Shown here: positions 1 through 10,958 of the stretch, piece after piece
Position numbering within the stretch: position 1 is the stretch's first letter
How the letters are laid out: every line of letters starts with the position of its first letter
Assembly (NCBI GenBank): GCA_036924285.1
Contig: JAYKYS010000002.1
Coordinates: 38,734,501-38,798,500 of the forward strand
Source of the DNA: Asterella californica
Taxonomy: Eukaryota; Streptophyta; Marchantiopsida; Marchantiales; Aytoniaceae
Direction of reading: 5' to 3'
DNA: 64,000 bases
The notes under the pieces: model-generated
Told to the model about the DNA's origin: nothing
Seen by the model: only the letters and a program-made list of their open reading frames with translations
Database searches by the model: none
Translations under genes and position numbers: made by a program

Positions 1-2590
1 GCTGTCACTATCAACTATACACAGCTGAGTTCATTGTATCCTAACAGTATTTCTTTTACTTTTTACGTTGCTTAAGTCATGATCGTGATTTCTCAGTCAT
101 GAAAATCCACCCCCTCTGTTCCACTTCGGGGAGTGGTTTAGGATAGAGAAACCACTTCCTCTGGCTTGTGCTATAAGTGAAGGGAAACAAATAATATTGT
201 ACTTAGTTTCTTAAGACACATCCTAGTGGGCAAAGGAACGTTCTCAAACAAACAATTTGAAAATTGTGGATCATCAATTTGCGGAGCATGCATATAATTT
301 ACTTCTCGACCTGAAGACAGAAATGGCAAACATGCAAGGAACTGTTAACTTATGGCCATAAATTTTCTTGCGAAAGTATTTGGTCCAAAATTTATATATG
401 TAATAATATAATAATTTACTGTTTATTTATAAGAAAAGGCTTTATGCTGGAGTTGGGTAGTCTCTCTCGATTAGGTCTTTACTTTTAATTTTCAAAGAGC
501 GAGAGACTATGACACAAAAAACGGAAGTGGTATTGGCGGGGGTTGGGAGAACTCCCTGATATTTTTCTAATTGTAACGTAGTTTAATGTAAGTGTATATA
601 TAAATGCCCTAATCACGCCGAAATATTTCTAGGTCAGGAAAGGGCCGCTCGAAGGTCGTCGAATTTGGAAGTGATAGTAGCGTGACGTAGCGCGGGTGTC
701 GCGCAAGAGCATATCATGCTACGACATGTCGAAGTACTAACTGCGCCGGCGCTTGTACCGCTATGAGTGCGGGCAGATGGGAAGCCATCATCCCTAGGTT
801 TATCGAGAACCTGGCGGTGTGGATGTTGCGTCGCGGCTGCGGGGTTGTGACAGTCGCTGACTCCCTGCTTTCTTGCCGTATCTTCGTCTTGTTGAATAGT
901 TGAACGTCGTGGCGGGGAGCTGCCCATATGGCGGATGAATTCGATTGGACCAAAGACGTCGACCTAATCATGTCAGCACACTCATTCGTCGCAGCTTGGA
1001 CCCGAAGGATATCTTTCTTCTCAACCCTAAAGAAAACATAAATATCTTTGTTTTGCTCAAGATGCTTGGGCTTTTGTCTGGACTAGCCATATCGTGGTTG
1101 ATGTGTCACTTATTTGATTCTCCTCACGCCATTCAACTTGCCTTACTCCATCCATCAACTTGGCAAGGAGGCAAATATTTCAGGAACTTTCAGACTAGAA
1201 TTTACCTTCCGGGAATCTTGATTCCTGTGTGCGGTAACTTTTACGCCTACTTGGCATCACTGCATTTGCTCTCTGAATAAGACGGCGAACTTATATCAGC
1301 CGGCGTAGCTCCATATACGAAAAGCGAAAAGCGAAAAGCTTTCAAAGCTTTACAGTATCCTATTGGAAAGTGCAGCTGTCTGTTATAAAATTTTGGCTTC
1401 CTTCTCTAAACCGCGATGAAGGACAACGTTCCAAAAACCGTAACCCGAAACCATCATTCCGGAAGGAACTACGGCACGTAAAGAGAAATGGAGGCTCCTA
1501 AAAACGGGGAAAAACGAAAAGAAACGAAAGCCTACTTGACGATTATTTCGTCAAGTAGGGTTGAATTATTTGAATACGGAGAGCAAAACCCTAAACCTAC
1601 TATCGGCTTCTGACCTAATCAGCATCCGAGAAACTCATGGGTGTGAATTATGCAGATTGTACATTCACCTGCTTCTGTGATGCGCAAGGCAAGGCAAGGC
1701 TTGCCCTGACCCTTTTCCCTCGAGGGCTCAGTGCTTGTTTCTCTTCTAACCGCCTTCCAGATACGCGATTGGACTCTGGCAACGTAAATTCGTAATAGAC
1801 AATGATGCCCTCCCACTCAGCGGTGTAGTTGATACTCCTTCGACGCTGAGACACCGTCGTGGAATCAAGCCGATTCATCCAGGTACGCTACTTTAGCGTA
1901 GTAGTAAGTCACCGTCATTTGGAAGGCGAACTTGATCTGCATGATAGCTGCTTAGCAAGCAAACCAGAAAGCGACCGTCCGTGAAGAGAGAATCTATTAT
2001 ATTTCATGTCTGAAGTATCTAATGGACTGCTTAGGCAAAGCGGGACATTGATGTCGTGCTCGTCTGATTCTTTGTCATGAAACAGTGATCAGCAATAGAT
2101 TCATCCAGCATATAACATCTTTGTCTAGTATACGTCATGGAAACGAAGTAGATCCATTGAGCCAACAACGCCCTCAGAGAATCTTCCAGGAAGTCTCCCA
2201 GAAGTGTTGTAGTAGAGTAGCTCCAGTGAACATAAACTTTCTACTTTCTGCATCCCTTGACCTATTATGACTCAGTTTTCGGTATTGCTTGCTTGCTACA
2301 ATGCCTACTTTCTGTCGCAAGCACTACTGTTACACGTATGCAGACGGTTTAGGGTTTCCAAGGCTGAGGGTTATCAGTCATGACATTTGTTTCTTCCCAA
2401 ACTAATCTGCCCGATTCTGACGTCGAAGCCTGCCTCCTTCCTTGTACTGACGGCTGGGGGTGGGGTTTAATCAGGACTTTCAGCTTCTCTCACGTAACAA
2501 GCCAGAGAGGCGGTACAGTAGCATCACCAGGGAGAGGTCGGACGTTGAAAGGGATAAGCTTAACCTCGGGGGAACGGGTTCAGGACCTCA
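1..2590. other. intergenic region, no gene recognised
   Basis: I see no coding region that I can assign to a family. A short frame from an ATG at 928 runs 37 codons and another open stretch covers 945-1280; neither resembles a known protein. A perfect 11-bp hairpin lies at 1531-1559, and 1319-1345 holds a small repeat of the unit cgaaaag. An unassigned minus-strand open frame starts at an ATG at 1878 and could be a lone exon, but no neighbouring exons are visible. Confidence 0.5.
1531..1559. repeat. perfect 11-bp hairpin, 7-nt loop
   Basis: The arms 1531-1541 (cctacttgacg) and 1549-1559 are exact reverse complements around the loop attattt. No T-tract follows that would suggest a Pol III terminator. 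Confidence 0.7.
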
Positions 2591-2604
2591 GGTTTATGAG
2601 ACAT

Positions 2605-2978
2605 ATAGGGGTATGCAGGAGTGCCAGAGGTTACCGTGAGAGGCGCTGGGGTACCACTTTCTCTTTTTTTTACACTACGAGTTATGATTGCAAACTCATT
2701 TCTCTACAGAGAACTTTAGAGGCGCGTTCCACATGAGAGCACTTGCAGTAGTCGATGTTATTTCAATGTGAACCTGTTGTTGTATGCAGGAGTTTTGATT
2801 TACCGGTGCGTGTTTGATATTTTAGTAGCGATAGTGCTTACCTTAGAACTACTGATGTTCTTCTTCCCTTCGGGGCGTTGGTTGCTTGGCCCTTCGGGTC
2901 CCACTTCCCCTTGTACGGCTTGATGAGGGCTTGATGGGGTCTTTCCATCCGTTGGCTATTCATTGCGTCGCATGTTTA
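2605..2978 (+). mobile_element. 5'-truncated R2-like retroelement end
   Basis: This stretch matches the last part of the near-complete element at 25616-29361. It begins near the shared aggggtatgca, skips part of the C-terminal coding region, and continues through the frame's end into the 3' UTR. The UTR with its two TTCG hairpins (2866-2875 and 2888-2901) is well preserved, as is the terminal gtttA. The coding part is shifted and broken. Heavy 5' truncation is what aborted target-primed reverse transcription leaves. I found no clear target-site duplication for this copy. Confidence 0.7.
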
Positions 2979-4980
2979 CCCCCAGGTCTGTTAGTGCTTG
3001 GAGATGAACAGAGGAAGTGTGCTGTAGAATCCCAAGCTTGCTTACGTGATGATATCTTAGACTGTTCTTTGCGGTCGGCTGAAATGTCCAATATCAAAGA
3101 AACATGATTCCAGTGATACGGGAGGAACAAAAGTATCGTGAATGTACACTTCGAACCGCTGAAACAACCAAACGTGCATGTGGTTGATTATGTATGTAGT
3201 TTAGCTTCACAGGAAAAGGACGAAGGATCTGTAGAAAGGGAACATATACTGTACTTGTAACGAGCGAAAGAAACCAAGAAAGGCTCGAGAAACTAAGGAC
3301 TGCATGTTTGTTTGCAGCCACATAGCAAGTGTGATAAATCCAGGACGTGTGCTGACTGGAAATATTACTGTGATAGAATAGAGACAAAGGAGTAAAAAAA
3401 AAGCGTGCAAAGTTACAAGTTGACTAGAACAAGAGGATGTGTCAATGGACGCTTCATCTTTACGCGCTCTAGTTTGGCGGCTTGTGTTGCCACAAACCAA
3501 GTCAATGATGTCTTCACTCCTTATTCAAACGTGCGTTTCTTCATTTGGACTAGTTCTTTTCATGATGATAGAAATACGGACTATTTCTTCTACTCAGAAA
3601 GGTTGACTCGAGGAAACGCCAACTAATTTTCTTTTCTAAAGTTATCGTTCTTGAGTTTTTCTTCCTGCAGGATACTGAAACTGCTCATAGCCTCATACTG
3701 AAAACTGAAAACTGTTGATACTGAAAACTCAAGCAAGAAATAGTTCCGATTCCAGCTTCACATTTGGATTCCTTTCTTCAGAGTAAATATTTTCCCCTCT
3801 TATCTGTACTGTCCGTTTACCAGAATCTTCTTGTCATGTCGACTGACTCAAATCTTGTGACAGGATAAGTGCAAACATTCTTTGCTCAACAAACTGAAGA
3901 AATGAAAAGGGGAAACTCAGACAAGACCTCTGAGGATTTTGTAAACAAAGGGGATATCATCATTCTTAAGGAGAAGAAACTAATCACCATGCAAATGAAG
4001 AAATGAAGAAAGAAACCATCATTTGGGACATGAAAAGCCTAATCAAATGGGGAACTGTAAATGGGTCCGTGTTAAACCTGACGATCATTGTAACTGATGT
4101 GGGTGTACATTAAGGTTAGTTATAGGTGTCGGCCCTCGTTCCGAATCGTTAAATCATGTTTTCAATTGGTTAGGTTCGGTAAATTGCGATTCAGTTTGGT
4201 TATGGTCAGATATAGAAACTATATAGTTCGGTTTTATAACGATTTAAAGCTTGCATAGTTTAGTTCAAAACGGTCGCGATTTGAAATCTATTCGGTGAAG
4301 TGTCCACTTAAAATGGTTTTGTTCAGGTTTAGATGGTCCAATTGTAATTTAAATTACTCGAACGGTTCGAAAGGCTGAACTGGTAGAGTTAAACGGTTTA
4401 AGTAGTTCGGTTTAAATGGTTCCGTAGTTCCATGTTAAATGGTTCGATTCGGTTTCGATGGTTTCATTGTTTGGTCTATACAGGTTCCAACTTAAACAGT
4501 TTGGTTCGATTTCAGTGCAGATTTTATTTAACCGGTTGATTTATAAGTTTATGGAACCGGTTTGAACCGAACCGAACCGGGGCCGAGGGCTGTCAGCTTG
4601 AAGGTATCCTCTAGGGCACAAGAGAAAGATTTGACATGATCCCTCCCTGAGAAACAACAATAAGTCGCTCGGAAAGGAGCCACGGCAGCACAGAGAGGTG
4701 AGTGAACACACACCTGTTGAGCATGATATGTAAAGCCTAAAGGGCTTTGTGCCTCCAGTCTTCCAGATCAATCTTATCTGCTGTAGATAGTCAGTGCAGA
4801 TTCCAGAAGGGTGATGATGAAAATACAAGACGAGTTCGACCACATCTACCTGCTTCTGCGCTGAGGAGGAAAAGGCGAAAGAGAAAGAGAAAGAGAAAGA
4901 GAGATTCGTGGAATGCCAGCTCGACAGCCGCGTTTTCTTACCTTTCAGTCAGTCAGTCAATGCGCCCTTGTCTTCGTTTG
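2979..4980. other. intergenic, low-complexity repeats
   Basis: No gene is recognised. Between about 4130 and 4580 the sequence is a degenerate array built on ggttcggtt / ggtttaaatggttc-like words. At 4865-4903 there is a (gaaaga)n purine microsatellite. Around 3690-3735 the phrase actgaaaact is repeated. Confidence 0.5.
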
Positions 4981-5207
4981 TTCTGGACTCTGGACTCGGG
5001 CTCAGAACTAGAGTCAAGTACTTTCTGTTGAACTTTAGGTCCAAGCAACTATTCTGGACTCGGACTCAGCACTAGAGTCAAGTACTTTCTGTTGAACTTT
5101 AGCTTCAAGCAACTATTCTGGCCCTTCTGTTCATTTGTTCTGGACTCGGACTCAGCACTAGAGTCAATTACTTTCTGTTGAACTTTAGGTTCAAGTAATC
5201 ATTCTGG
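4970..5207 (+). repeat. three-copy tandem repeat
   Basis: Three imperfect units share ggactcggactcagcacta, gagtcaagtactttctgttg and aactttaggttcaagcaact in the same order. The gagtcaa anchor occurs at about 5011, 5074 and 5161, giving spacings of 63 and 87 bp. The first and third units share an extra leader (tgttctggactc), so the middle unit seems to have lost about 24 bp. Non-coding. Confidence 0.8.
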
Positions 5208-5209
5208 TT

Positions 5210-7600
5210 TCTCGAGGTGCACAAAAGTTCGAGTTGTTTCACTCGAACGTCAGTGCTTTCTGTTTACCGTACTGGTAACTCAAATCTCGCATACCCCTGC
5301 GCGAAATGTTATATTTAATGTTAACATATTAGCTGTATGTACCATGTTAATACTATTTATATATTTATTTTAGTATTGAGTGTAGGACGCAATCACCATA
5401 GTTTGTATGTATTCGCTTATTAATTATTTTTACACCATGAAACTTTATTAAAGTGGAAACTGAAGTACAAAGCCGGTGTAGAGGAGAAAGACCACAACCA
5501 TAGCGTGAAAGACAACCCATATAGATTTATTAGCATGAACTAAGATGTCATGAGGAGAAGTTATCCAAAGCCAATAAGAACAAGGTGATACGGTTGCAAT
5601 AGCATTTGTTTTAGAATCATGTTATAAGCTATTAGAATCATGTTATAATATCGATGAAGAGTCGATCGAACATTGATGTCTCAAGTGGTTTGGCTTTGAG
5701 TCCTCTAGGAGAAAGGTAAGTGAGTTAAGTCTCTTGCAGGTATGGTTGGAGTTGCATTTGTTGCAAATTGTTAACGAAATTTTTGATCTGAGTTTCGTTG
5801 TGATAGACTCCCATGGTGCATGAAGATCGCAACAGACAGGTAACAATATTTATCATTTATTTATTATAATATATATTTTTATTATCAAAAGACGAGAAAA
5901 AAAATCTCGTTTTGCTTTTTGGATGGAAGGGAGAGGTAATACCATTTATCATTTATTTACCAAATAGACGTTTTTGGTTACCGGAAGACGAGAAAAGAAA
6001 GTCTCGTTTTGCTTTTTGGATTTTTATCTTTTCTTAACTTTGCAAAATAGATGGTTAGTTATGCAAATGCATAACAAAAACCATAATAATCGAAAAGAGC
6101 CAGTGGGACTACTCTATTGGTATTAACAAGCAATAGAGATATGGGAGAGGGCAACAAGCTGAAACACGACGGTAGGACGAGGACGGTCGCATTATCGGTT
6201 TCACTGTGTTTGTGATCCCGAGGTCTTTATCTGCTCGACGTAGCATCGGAAACAGGAATGTATGATATCTGTCAGACATAATTTATGTTTCTTAGAGGAT
6301 GTAAATGTCAGTACCTTCAGATTTTTTGCTGTAATGGGCCGTGAAAGGGTATGCCAGACTTTTGCAAGAGAAACACATCGAGTTGAAGAAACACATAAAC
6401 GGTCGACGGATCATTTCAGGTTAATATCGCTGTTCGAAGTCTGGTGTTTGCTCTAGTTCGGGATGTGAGAAAATCGATAAAATGCAAGTAGCGAACAGAA
6501 TAGTAAAAGGAGTGCACCGAAGTAAACCACTGTGAGAGTCAGTAGGACAACGAGGTCTTTTTTATTGAATTTATTCCAAGCACTAGACAATTTTATATAT
6601 TTTATTTTAATATTAAATGAAATTTTTAAAAGATAAAAAGATATCTTTAGTTCAAAACATATTTAACTGACACAAAATATGATATTTGATTCTTTGTTTG
6701 ACTCGCAAGGATACAGACAATTAGTTCGAACTGAACCCCCTAGTTCCAGCTATAGTGCTATGACGTATAAAGGAGTAGCAGAAATGGCTTGAAACTTGAA
6801 ACCAGAAATGGCAGACGCCCTCCTTGCAAAACAACGGAGACGAAGAGGATGAAAACCTAATCGACAAGTGGGAAAGACCTCAAAGGGAGGAAAAAGCTTT
6901 GGAACACTATGTCGAGCTAACTGAACAACCTCTTCAAGTAAAGAGGCGCGAGCCTCCATGGAGACGGATTGGGTTAAAGAAAAGAAGCGATGAACACGAC
7001 ACTTGGCAAAAACATGGAAGATATCTTCGTCTGCGGCATAGAACTGAGAAGTTTTGAAAATGAAAGCGGCTATGGTCTTTGTGTACAAGCGGCCATGGTG
7101 GAGAATACGCCACTCGATGTAGAATTGAAGTAAAGTACTTAAAGAGTGCCAAAGAAGGTCGGTCCCAATCCATTCCCAATTGATGATTTAGTCGCATTCT
7201 TGTGTTCTTCCTGGTGTAATCTTGTCTCAACATCACCACAAAGGATAGAAACCGAGAACAGAAAGGACGATCGAGAGAAGGAAAGCCGAGGTTGATAATC
7301 TTTTCATAATCAATACCCTCGTGACGTCGATGATGTCTCTTCGGCAACTCCACTGACTGGGGAAGTGCGCATGTCATTGGTGATGAAATCTGACCCGAGT
7401 TTCTTCCTCCATGTCATCTCAATATCCTTGAAAACTTCAAGAGGAGAGACATCATTCACATCCAGAAGAAATGCAACGTTTCAAGTTACCAAATTAAGAG
7501 TTCCAAACAGTGCAAATACTAGTAGTATGTGCTTTTATGAGTGAAAGACGAGAAACTTGAAAGAACTTTGATTTTCCCTTGAACGCGTCTGCAACTCGAG
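5210..7600. other. intergenic region, no gene recognised
   Basis: AT-rich sequence, with a two-copy tandem repeat annotated separately at 5840-6020. A 147-codon minus-strand frame (7377 to 6934) has an ATG but no recognisable domain, and its composition looks like chance. Confidence 0.45.
5840..6020 (+). repeat. two-copy tandem repeat with internal hairpin
   Basis: Two direct copies about 96 bp apart begin ggtaa(ca/ta) followed by atttatcatttattta. Both end with gacgagaaaa..tctcgttttgctttttgga. Each copy carries a small hairpin in which gacgaga pairs with tctcg across an A-rich loop. No coding content. Confidence 0.7.
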
Positions 7601-9100
7601 TTCTGGATTCTCTATACCAAGTTGAGCATCCGAACCTCATTTCTTCGGTAGTAAGTTTGAAGCGCTCTAGTACAGATCTCGCAGAACGACTCGTTTAGAA
7701 CCCTTGGGCCTTCAAACTGAAAGCCAAAGTGTTGAGCTCCAGTAACTCCAAGCCGGGTAGGGGGAGAAAGAAGGGTTTAGAAGCCGTCGTGCGTTAACGG
7801 AATCTTGTAAAGAAGTCTGCTGCCGGCCTGCATTGACAAGTGAGACTCATTTGCCTGAGAAGCGAGCCGGGAATGAAGTGAAGCATCAGTAGGGATACAA
7901 CGGGAGGGGAAGTGGACAAGGAATGGTTGAGATGCGGAGCTCGCTCAGCCTCGCTCGCTGCTACTTCTGCTGCTTGCTTTTGCATTTTCGGCGCTGACCG
8001 TCCTAAAAGGACTGTTCCATTGATAGGAGGTGACGGAACTGTATTGATCGAAGGGGAAAAAGGGATGCTCGCTTTTCTCCATGCGAATGGCCCCTCAGTG
8101 CGAAGCATAAATGCTCAGCTTTCCCTGTTTCAGCTCTAAAGGGTCCTCGCTTTGGCCAGTTTTAGATCGCAGACCGTGCTGCTGTCACTGTTTATGAAGT
8201 TGGAGGCGCAACTTATGAACCCTATTCCACAAGATTTGGTTCAAGCTGAGAAAAGGGTTTGTTTAACCTGTGCGGCTTCCTGGATCCAAGTGCGAGACTC
8301 ATTGGTTGACTGTGAGGCGACCCAGCGCAGGCCTCACAGTGACGTTCGTAGCAGCGCAGGGCGGGGGCCGGATATTTTCTTCTTGTTTCATCATGGTAGA
8401 GTCGAGCAAGTCTTGAGAGTGTAGAAGATTCGTGCGGTGGTATCGAGCTGGTGTTCGCTGAGAGAGTCCTCCACGAAGAGCATTCTAGAGATCTTTCCCG
8501 CTTTCAACTACCGTTTGGTTCGATGGTAGGCCAGCCAGCCAGCCATTCAATCCTTCCTGCCGGCCACAACCGAGTCATTCACCCGTACCGAGTCCATATC
8601 TTCATACTCTAGAACGAAGATATGGACTCGCTCGCTCGCTCGCTCTCTCTTGGAGAGAATATTCTTCAATGATGAGCTCTCTCGGACAGTTTCTCCTGTC
8701 GAGTTTTGACTGCCATCATTTTGCAGGCAGGGCGTTCTGTAGCTACCACCACCTCTTGCTCCTTATGGGTCTTCTTTTGGCATGTTCGCCTCAGCGGCTG
8801 GCCGGCGTGAACTGCGTGCCTGCAAAAGTGCCGAGCCTGAAAGCAGAGCATTAGACTGCAGAGCATCAGGCCGGGCCTTCTTTCACCCATGAACTCCCAA
8901 GAGTCAAACACGAGTATTTTCCCTTCGGTACCATGACGGTTCCTTCACCGATCAACTCGTACGACTCATACACGAGTGTTTCCTTGCACTACTGTATCAT
9001 GACCGTGCCCCTCTACGGTCGATCTTTCAGAGTGAGTGAAAAGCTGAAACAGTCGGACTTCCATGGCTTTGCACGATGGAAGGGGCAATGGACCCTATCC
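7600..9100. other. GC-richer block, organelle-like style
   Basis: No gene is recognised. The stretch differs from its AT-rich surroundings: it is richer in G+C, carries short words such as gccagccagcc and ctcgctcgctcgctc, and holds a perfect 15-bp hairpin. Such spacer style is seen in plant mitochondrial DNA, so an old mitochondrial insertion is possible. No organelle gene can be read in it, and the idea rests on composition alone. Confidence 0.2.
8589..8630. repeat. perfect 15-bp hairpin, 12-nt loop
   Basis: The arms 8589-8603 (cgagtccatatcttc) and 8616-8630 are exact reverse complements. A (ctcg)n microsatellite begins at once on the right side. Confidence 0.8.
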
Positions 9101-9447
9101 TCTTCAGTCAACATAGGCATCCAGTTCATTGCCGTGGATTTCACTGCTGTCATGGACTCCTCGACACGGATGATTTCAAGCAGACGGTATCTTCGCTTAT
9201 TTTCGACTTTACGTTAACCCTTCAGGGTTTGCAAGGTATGACAGTACGAGTAAGAGAATCTGATGGTGTCAGGGAAAACTCCGCGAGGTTCCTGGTGAAT
9301 AAACGAACCAACCGCCCATCGCCCACATCAGCATTGGACTACAGCTGCTCTTCTTGCCGTACCCTGGACGACCAACTCTCCGCTATTATTGTGTAAATTG
9401 TCAAGAGATCGCATACTGAACTCAGATCGGGTTAAAGAATATTCCAA

Positions 9448-9547
9448 GGCAAATTCAAAACGTACAAAACACCGTAGAGAAGAGTCGGTCTCATAATGGC
9501 AAATTCAGACCGTACACAACACCTTAGAGAAGAGTCGGTTCTTATGA
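9448..9547 (+). repeat. 50-bp tandem duplication
   Basis: Two adjacent 50-bp copies start ggcaaattca at 9448 and 9498. They share cgtacaaaacacc-like and tagagaagagtcggt blocks with a few substitutions. Non-coding. Confidence 0.8.
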
Positions 9548-10958
9548 GACGACTCAGAGTTCAACCACTACCTTGTGTCTTTAGGACACTACCTACACCT
9601 ATCAGTGTCCTTTTCAGTAGGAACCCGCATTCTGACATGAAGAAGCGTTGGAATACGGTAGTTTGTCTAGACTGATCAGCGTAACTGACGCTCAGCCCTT
9701 GTATGTCCAAAATGAAATAGTTTTCAGCTGTGTTTTGTCTCCAGGAAATCGGCCTAAAGCTCGAGTTATCTCATTCTGGACGCTGAGGAGGAAACACAAA
9801 AGAGTCCACCTAGATGTGTTTGTAAGGCTGAACAAAGCTGTTCCTCCTCGGCGCAGTAGTCTAGACCAGTGGTAGCATCTGACTTGCTGTCAGTAAGGAG
9901 CTTCTCTGACCTTGTGGATATCGCTGTACAAAAGACACTCTGCTGAGTTTAGTAATAACTCAAGACACTATCTAAATCTGTACCGGGCTCAATAGTTCTC
10001 CTTCCCCTGAGACGAGAGGGGACTTCTAGATGCGAAAGAGCATTTACCTAGGCATAGGCAGCTTAAGCGCTGCCATTTGGACACCTGTTTGCAGCACTAA
10101 CCTGGTAGTCATTCCTTCCTCACGGGGATCAAAGACGTGCCGACCAGCTTTCGTCAAACTTGACAAGGTGACACCATGTACGAAAGTCGTACAGTGGTCA
10201 AACATGTGCTTAGAGTTTCTAACCCCAGCTTGAACCACAACCAGGTATATGACCGTCCTCTCTCCTTCCATGAACACAAATTCATGTCAGACACTTTCCT
10301 GTTAATACTAAACAACCTAGAAGTGACAAAACCATGTCTTTCAAACTCTGCTTGCCTCCTCGATCAATCCCCGGACATATTTCCGCACAATCTCTTCTCC
10401 CTTCGGACCACGCCGCTTGTGACACTGGAAGCAGTTCGTCCTGTACGAATCAGCCCACGGGCCATCAGCAATTTCTGCGGTTATATAAGTAGACCGATTA
10501 GCCTCCCTAGAATACTGGACAAGTCATTCCGCATTGAATCGCCCCTGCTTCAGATTCACCTCGGGAAGGGAAATGTCAGACATGTTACCGTGTACGAAAC
10601 AATGACCATTAGTCCGCACTCACCGTCTAGGAAAATTTACATTTTTACACTCCTCACACTCCCAGTTCCCGTACACTCCAGGTTCTGGTCTGTGCCCACC
10701 ACCCATGGCCGTTGCGGATACCGCGGCTGGATCACCGAATTCCTGAGGAAATGTCAAACTCCGGGTTTAGATAAACTGAAAACAGATACCTAGAAACGAC
10801 TTTTCAAGTGAATCCCTGTCTGAACCTGGTCAAGTGATCTACAAACACGCGAAGAAAGTAACAAAGAGTTCTCGGCGCTTTGTAGATTGACGCGCTACAT
10901 ATCAAAACTTCTAGCGATCACCTTAACGATTCTCTCCAGTACCATGTGTCACCGAAGG
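9548..10958. other. no recognised gene; one 205-codon open frame
   Basis: A plus-strand frame with a true ATG runs from 10176 to 10793. Its translation shows no domain, signal peptide or membrane segment that I recognise, and it is rich in Ser, Leu and Arg as chance frames often are. The 3' UTR or further 3' exons of the minus-strand zinc-finger gene may also lie here: a possible splice donor (gtacgtg) occurs in that gene's last open exon. Confidence 0.3.

Noticed and set aside
928..1041. Small 37-codon frame (starts MADEFDWTKDVDLIM)
   Set aside because: It looked briefly like the start of a Myb-type transposon protein, but it ends after 37 codons and no continuation is found.
7794..8424. 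Possible mitochondrial cytochrome-c biogenesis gene fragment
   Set aside because: The open frames (for example TVPLIGGDGTVLIEGEKG) could not be matched to any organelle protein I know with confidence, so no gene was named.
10176..10793. 205-codon plus-strand open frame
   Set aside because: It has a true ATG, but its composition is like random translation, no motif is visible and no splice context supports it; not called as a gene.
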